From NCBI GenBank assembly GCA_910589415.1, contig OU342639.1:9680268-9744267 (forward strand): a DNA stretch of 64,000 nucleotides. Reading direction: 5' to 3'. Position 1 is the stretch's first letter; the number at the start of each line of letters is the position of its first letter. This DNA comes from Malachius bipustulatus (Eukaryota; Arthropoda; Insecta; Coleoptera; Melyridae). Positions 58,393-64,000 of the stretch are shown here, piece by piece. The position numbers were made by a program, and so were the translations under genes. The notes under the pieces were generated by a model. The model saw nothing but the letters and a program-made list of their open reading frames with translations, searched no databases and was not told where the DNA came from.

Positions 58393-59355
58393 TCATTATG
58401 CGAAATAATAATAAGCTTTTATTAATCTATAAAAAGTTGCAACTATCGCATTGATTGAACTTCACAATTTTACGTTTTATAGTTCCGTCGAGAAAAAACC
58501 TAACAGGTAAATCTGCAGAAGCATTTAAAAATCTTTCTAGTTTTACTATACCTACCAGCAAAGCCACTCATATTTCTGTTAAAAATTGTCAACAAAATTT
58601 CCTATTTACACGTACAAGGTTATCAGAAACCCGCGAAATCCGTATCAAACGTTTATCAAACACAATATGTGTTTGATATTTGATAAACTTTACTTTTTTT
58701 AAAGTCTTTAGTTAGATATCGTTTTCATTATTTTTCCATGGCGATGGAAAAAAAACCATTTACCAAAATAGACCTCGCACGATTTTCAATTTGCCTGTAA
58801 CCACCAAAAGTACAATCACCCTTTAACAGGCTTGAATGATTGATTCAAACTTTCTGCAGACTCTCTGTGCCAAATATTTGTCGCAATTGTCATTCGTTGT
58901 AAAGAGACAGTTCTTTTATTCGAAATCCGGCAAAAACGTCCAAAAGATGTTCAAAGATGCCTCAAGTTTGAGGCAAATCGATTTTTCTCGTCACTAAAGA
59001 GGTCACCCCAATTGTGAATTGTTCAAATCATTCCCAAAGTGTTTGCAACCTCTTCATTTGGTAGGAGGTTGTTCTTACCATTTCTTTTTCGACTATTAGT
59101 GGTGCTGGTGACTTGACTACATTAGTTCATTGGAGCCTCTGGTACCCGTTGACTCCATTCTTTTAGCTCTACCACTCCTGTTGGATCTCCTGCAACCTCT
59201 TTTCACCTCCTCCTGCAGCAAGAATGGTAAATAAACAGTTGCTGCTTGAAAAAAGGTTATTGCGATGGTCTAAAATGATTCAAACAATGAGTCAAATTCT
59301 GGACATTCAAAACAAGAAGATTCGGGTCGAAAATCACCTGAGCTGGGCGCGATTA
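58393..59355. other. Stretch with no supported gene
   Basis: A GC-richer patch at 59080-59230 has short minus frames without recognised motifs. Confidence 0.35.
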
Positions 59356-59783
59356 CTAAAAAGAGTACTCGTGAAACCACGAGTAACAAGTACGAGTAGT
59401 TAGGAACCAAGAAACAAGGTACGTCAGCGCGCAGCCTATATGACGTCATGCTTGTGACAGTTTTACATACGACACGGCAGTAATGATAAAGTGAATTATT
59501 GTTTTTTTTCGATATGTGTTGCAGTAGTTTTAATTTTAATTAGTTTAGCCCTCTTGGAGGCTACGTAGACCTTAATTGCTGAACTGAATTTCAGAATAAA
59601 TAAAGACGCAGTACAGTATGACACTAGTGACAGTGCAAGTGCGCAGAACGGTTAACTGATTCGTTTCCTGCCCTAATGACGACATAACGTCAATTCTACT
59701 CGTAAAACTACCCGCAATTCACGAGTAATATTCCTCGAGTAGTTAAAATTGTACTTACTCATACGAGTAATAAGTATTTTTAG
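59356..59783. mobile_element. Probable non-autonomous element with ACTCGT/ACGAGT repeats
   Basis: CTAAAAAGAGTACTCGTG at the left and GAGTAATAAGTATTTTTAG at the right are imperfect inverted ends. At least six ACTCGT or ACGAGT words are clustered in the two subterminal 80-bp regions and none in the middle, the arrangement of transposase-binding subterminal repeats in hAT-type elements. The centre has TGACGTCA at 59441-59448. No target duplication is obvious. Confidence 0.5.
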
Positions 59784-61289
59784 ATGGAAAGTACTTATGA
59801 GTAAAAAATTACGAATAAGATACTTTCAAGTATCGTTCATTTCATTACATTTAATTCAAAGCCATTGCCATGTGAACTTATTTTAAAGTGTTCTTTTATC
59901 ATTTTGCTATGATTTTGGAAACATTGAACTTTGAACTCTAGGGACATCTGTTTATAGCGAGACGATGGGATTGAGTCATAGTCGTTGAGTTGTTCTATTG
60001 ATTCATATAATTTTGATACAGTAAATTTACAATTTCGTTATTATAAGTTTGTAGAACAGAATTGCTTGGTGAAAGATGGGGAAATAAATCTAAAAGATAT
60101 AAGAAGTTCTACTCTGCTTTGAAATGAACATTTCCCATTCGTCGGAATGAGTGTATGAATTTCTGGAATTCGATTGCAGATACCTGATGTTCAAATATGT
60201 CAATTTCCACACCAGAGGCTTCGAGGTGAGGAATTGTTTCCATCAGCGACCGTTTAAGCATTCATGCGTATGAACTTCCTTATGGTGTAGCTCTAGCTAG
60301 TATGCTGTATTCAGCAATGCAGTATCCCAGTATCCCATGTCCACATGTACCATAATAAATAAATACATAAACAGTATGTTACTAGACAGTTTATAATCCG
60401 CGGTTTGCACATGCATAATATATTAAGTATACATACATATACATATAGCCTTTCTTTAATGGGCATTATGTATGCTCATCTGTTATCCATATTGTTCAAG
60501 GTGAACGTGTAATAAGTACCGTTGATTATAATAGCCGGGAAAAACAGTACCACTAAAAGAGTAGATACTGGGCTCCATCTTTGAATTTACACCTTCCAGA
60601 GGTCTTGCACATTTTTCTGTATGTATGTAAATAACAAATTATGAGATGGTTTTGTTCGATCACGAACTGGATAGGTACATAAATATTGATTATAGCTACT
60701 AAGGTTGATCAACAATGAGATAATATACAAACTTTTTAACGCGGGTACTTCAGCGATGAAGGAAATTACGATTCTAAAATAAAGCTGAGGGCCATAAAAA
60801 TCTTCCCATGCTTTTTTAAGAGGATGGATAATATAAAAACAACAAACACGCTTGTTTACATGCGTGTGCACCTTTAATACCTAATTCTATTTTGACTGTC
60901 TGGCACGCTTCCGGGTCAACAGGCTTGCTGATCATAGAATCTGATCAGTGTCGACTCGTGGTTTACCATATTACCATTTTTTTTTGGGTTCGATAGTAAT
61001 TTGGGCACCTTTACTGAATAATTGATTGATTGCAGTTCTCTTAATTAAAACTGCTGCAAAATTGGCACCCGAAATATTGGCACGAGTCGTGAGTTATTTG
61101 GACATAGTTCTACAATAGCTCTGATAGTAATAATAGTTTAGGGTGCTCTTTCCATTCTAAAAAAAATGTTCCAGATACATATTTAACATAGTTCTTGTTC
61201 TTCCGAGATCGATGAAATCGTAAATCGAGGAAGTATCCTAAGCCTTGTGCCCGATTTTTGTCTGTCAGTAGGTCGGGCGTTCTGTGACG
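59784..61289. other. AT-rich stretch, no gene recognised
   Basis: Nothing supported on either strand. Confidence 0.4.
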
Positions 61290-61690
61290 ATCATAAGAAA
61301 CACTCTAGAGGCGCCATTTTTCGTCGGAAGTTGAAATTTGGCTCGATTGAAGAGGCGCACGGTCCCACGATGCCTATTGAAAATGAGCGGGATCCGTTAC
61401 CGGGAAGTGGCTTTTTTCCGGGAATTTCGGTTTTTTTCGGGAACGACCTAGGAAACACTTTAAGTGTCTCTAAGTGGATGAAACTCGGTAGGGACGAAGC
61501 TAGGTGCCCCCAAATGCGACCTATTGAAAATGGGCCGGATCCGAGAATTTTAAGGCCCCCGTTCAGGGCTGTATTTTTTTTTAAACGTCCCGACATAAGG
61601 ATTTGTTTCTCGGTAACGGTACGTCGCGGACAGATTCTGCAAGTACAGTTACTTAGGGAAAACATAAACGTACAAACTTTGTAGAGATCG
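61290..61690. repeat. GC-richer diverged direct repeat
   Basis: CCTATTGAAAATGAGCGGGATCCG (about 61373) and CCTATTGAAAATGGGCCGGATCCG (about 61521), each preceded by a GAAG.GGCGCACGGTCCC / GAAGCTAGGTGCCCCC-like block, are two diverged copies about 148 bp apart. Overlapping frames of 145 and 164 codons on opposite strands result from the low stop density here, and I do not regard either as a gene. Confidence 0.5.
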
Positions 61691-61767
61691 TTTTCGAAAA
61701 AATAATTAGGTGAGCGGTAATCGACTCTCAAAAATGGAGTACGCTGTTTTCGCATGATTTTTCGACT

Positions 61768-61880
61768 ATTTCGAATTTTTTTCAAAATTTATTTGACCGA
61801 TCGAAAAAATAACAAAACAGTGAGATAGAGCCGTTCGTTACCTACCAAAAAGACGATGATGATTTTTTTGTGAAAAGTCG
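61768..61880 (+). repeat. Diverged direct repeat, copy 1
   Basis: TTTCGAATTTTTTTCAAAAT...GACCGATCGAAAAAATAA...GTTCGTTACCTACCAAAAA matches 62120-62232. Confidence 0.65.
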
Positions 61881-62119
61881 GGAAAAGTGACTTATTAAAA
61901 AAAAAAAACAAAAAATCACGATTGGCTTAAAAAAATAACAATTTTTTTTTAACGAAAACGGTGCATCCTAGCGAAAAATCAAATCAGACCTTTTTTGAAT
62001 AGTTCTTCAAGTGCTATTTTTTTTTATTTGAAACATTTTCCCGAAAAATTCCCTGTTTGGGAGCGGCAATTGTTTCTTCGATAATAACAATTGACCAAAT
62101 GCTACTCTTTATCGCCTGC

Positions 62120-62232
62120 TTTCGAATTTTTTTCGAAATATTGTCGACCGATCGAAAAAATAATAAAACTGTATGATAAAGACGTTCTTTACCTACAAAA
62201 AATATAGATATAGTTTTTTTCCTAAACCGTTG
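62120..62232 (+). repeat. Diverged direct repeat, copy 2
   Basis: TTTCGAATTTTTTTCGAAAT...GACCGATCGAAAAAATAATA...GTTCTTTACCTACAAAAAA, about 350 bp after copy 1. Confidence 0.65.
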
Positions 62233-62649
62233 GAAAAACTGTCAAAATTCGGAAAAACTTCGGCAAGTCATTGAAACTGTTCAGGCGTGTTTCAAATATA
62301 TCATCTTCGATTGACGACACAGTTGAACTTTTGTAAAAATTTTTTCTTCAACACTAAATTTGAAGTTTTGGCTTCATTTCGTGTCAATTATGTTGGTACT
62401 TTAAACGAAAATAAAAAATTTCCTCGCTGCTCGAAAATTAGCTTAGGTACACTTTTATTTTTATTAAAAAATTGATAAATTAATGCTTTTTAATTTTTTT
62501 TTGTCATATTTCTTATACACGATTGGGAAAATTAGGACAGTCGCAACGACAATTAATTAACGTAAATGATTGTGAAAAAATTATCCACATTGGTCTTTTA
62601 ATAACGAAGATATGACAATTTTAAGAAATTGTCAATAATAATCCAACGG
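62233..62649. other. AT-rich stretch
   Basis: Nothing recognised. Confidence 0.4.
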
Positions 62650-62727
62650 CCTCGCCAACGGCCGTTCCCGGGCGCGATCGTGATCGCGACGCGTCGAAGC
62701 CGGGCTCGGTCGCTCCGTTCCCCGGCT
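62650..62727. repeat. GC island with two hairpins
   Basis: About 80 bases of very high G+C in AT-rich surroundings. CGCGATC-GT-GATCGCG (62673-62688) and AGCCGGG...CCCGGCT (62698-62704 with 62721-62727) are perfect inverted repeats, and CAACGGCC occurs twice just before. Not recognised as any gene. Confidence 0.7.
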
Positions 62728-63680
62728 ATATCATTATTATAATGGTAATTATTAGTATGTAACCATAATAAATGCGCGGTTCCTGTTCGGGAAATGCTTT
62801 AATTTCTGTTTTTTCTTATGCATTTTGTAAAGAATTGTTTTTACAATTAATTGCGATGTACTATTAGTCTTTCACTAATAATTTGGAATGATAATTATTT
62901 TCAAAATTTGAAAAATTCACCGTGAAAAATGGAGTACAGAACGTAATGTCATATTACGTATGCGGAAATTCCGTAAACGCGACCGAAGGAAATAATTTTT
63001 TCCGATTCGAAAGAATCCAGATGGCGGCCATTTTGTAATTTTAACGTAACGAAAAGACTTCCGGTCACTACAATCCGGTGAAATATTTTCGAAAAACCAA
63101 ATCGAACTGTCACATTTGAAACGTCAAAATCGAAAAGTTGAAAAACGCGAGTTTTTGCACACGAAAAAAATTAATTAAAATCGAAGAATCAAGATGGCGG
63201 CCAGATTTTGGTATCGTCGTGAAGGTAAAATGTGCAGCAATAACATATTGGTGGTATATACAAAAAACTGTCATTTTTTAAATGTCAAAATCAAGAGCAT
63301 TTACAAAAATCGTTTCTCTTTTGAACAAAACTCATTTTGGCATTTTGTTGATTCCACAGACCGCATTGACATATTTGACAGATGTGAAAAAAAATTCCGT
63401 GCTTCTCCGCGACCTGTTCTCTCTTTCACGACTAACTTGAACTGTTGAACTAACGCGTGACTAACTTTTACGCGAATCTAACTTTTACGCGCGATCTCGG
63501 AAGTTCCCATATTGGTCCTTCAGGAGTGATATAAAAAAAATAACACAAAAGGAGATGAATGGCAGATTTTAACTATGACGCGGAATCTACTGATCACAGT
63601 GCCGTATAGCGACATACAAAAAAAGGTAACACGAAAAAAACATGAAAAATTCTAACTTTGACGGGGATTTACTGAAAAAC
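62728..63680. other. Repeat-like stretch with ATGGCGGCC words
   Basis: GAATCCAGATGGCGGCC (about 63013) and GAATCAAGATGGCGGCC (about 63185) are similar blocks about 170 bp apart. CTAACTTTTACGCG occurs twice at about 63462-63494. No gene recognised. Confidence 0.45.
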
Positions 63681-63753
63681 CGGGCCGAAGGCCCGCAATG
63701 GAGGGCCGAAGGCCCAACGCCGCCGGCAGGCCAAGGTCTCGGAAGAGACCTTG
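63681..63753. repeat. Cluster of three strong GC-rich hairpins
   Basis: CGGGCC-GAA-GGCCCG (63681-63695), GGGCC-GAA-GGCCC (63703-63715) and CAAGGTCTC-GGAA-GAGACCTTG (63732-63753) are perfect stems in tandem. Loops are GAA, GAA and GGAA. The last is a GNRA-type tetraloop. The context is AT-rich repeat DNA and no gene is linked. Confidence 0.8.
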
Positions 63754-64000
63754 TACTGAAACGCGGACTGCGATCAACCAAATGATGGTTTTAATGATCC
63801 CCGTGCCAAGTAATTCCAAAATATTTATCATTTAGCCTGTGCTCTTGCTATTAAAAGTACTTGCTATTAAAATAATAATAAGTGGGCAGATTTTAATACA
63901 CAGATTACATTGGATAAAGTTTTAATAAAGCAAATGAGTACGGGATGAGTGGCCAACCCTCCCGTTACTCCTTAATGAAATAATGGTCATTATATTATAC
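63754..64000. other. Window end, nothing recognised
   Basis: AT-rich sequence without supported features. Confidence 0.4.

Noticed and set aside
61247..61785. Overlapping 145- and 164-codon frames on opposite strands
   Set aside because: Both are open simply because the region is GC richer and contains a diverged direct repeat. Neither shows a motif or splice context.
63681..63753. Possible bacterial contamination suggested by GGGCCGAAGGCCC hairpins
   Set aside because: Flanks are continuous AT-rich DNA with insect-type repeats on both sides and no bacterial gene, so contamination is not supported.

Overview
This window reads as non-coding, repeat-dense nuclear DNA of an insect. It is strongly A+T rich and has no long open reading frames. 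Very short candidate exons with GT/AG splice signals lie far apart, and TAGGTACCTA-type strings recur, as they do in several hemipteran and lepidopteran genomes. The recognisable protein fragments all belong to animal transposons: PIF/Harbinger, Tc1-mariner/IS630, piggyBac, a Crypton-like tyrosine recombinase, and several non-LTR retrotransposons. I cannot name the species. I see no rRNA, tRNA, CRISPR array, prokaryotic operon or intact host gene.

Layout. A deleted Harbinger copy opens the window (2-737). AT-rich DNA with two inverted-repeat elements follows to 6.2 kb, then a perfect 20-bp hairpin (6438-6491) and a plausible minus-strand coding exon (6822-7014). From 8.9 to 10.4 kb an 8-bp-TSD element ('element A', copy 1) carries a large foldback element inside it. 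From 11.2 to 12.5 kb there is a mosaic of mariner and LINE pieces in both orientations. A likely plus-strand 5' UTR exon with a strong donor ends at 13814. From 14.3 to 19.2 kb lies a nested complex: a foldback with a 157-bp tandem array, a piggyBac remnant interrupted in its cysteine-rich domain by element A copy 2, and further inverted repeats. Two more foldbacks fill 20.45-22.4 kb. A candidate minus-strand terminal reading frame ends at 23343. A LINE fragment (26.5 kb), a solo LTR (27.86-28.30 kb) and another foldback (28.9-29.65 kb) follow.

From 32.2 to 33.4 kb there is a decayed R4/Dong-like LINE. From 34.8 to 36.1 kb there is a complete non-autonomous hAT element with an exact 8-bp TSD, then a Crypton remnant (37.0 kb), then a MULE-like foldback with an exact 9-bp TSD and internal 153-bp repeats (40.16-41.36 kb). 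Two candidate exons face each other at 45.7-46.0 kb, and an RTE-like LINE fragment lies at 48.8-49.5 kb. From 51 to 59.8 kb come more repeats and foldbacks and a second plus-strand 5' UTR exon candidate (donor 55631). The last 3 kb hold diverged direct repeats and two unusually GC-rich hairpin clusters.

The window is probably intronic or intergenic sequence of long insect genes, shaped by nested transposition. Its most distinctive property is the density of long inverted repeats: about eleven foldback elements of 0.4-1.2 kb. Two of them independently carry internal tandem arrays of about 155 bp. If transcribed, these would make long hairpin RNAs.
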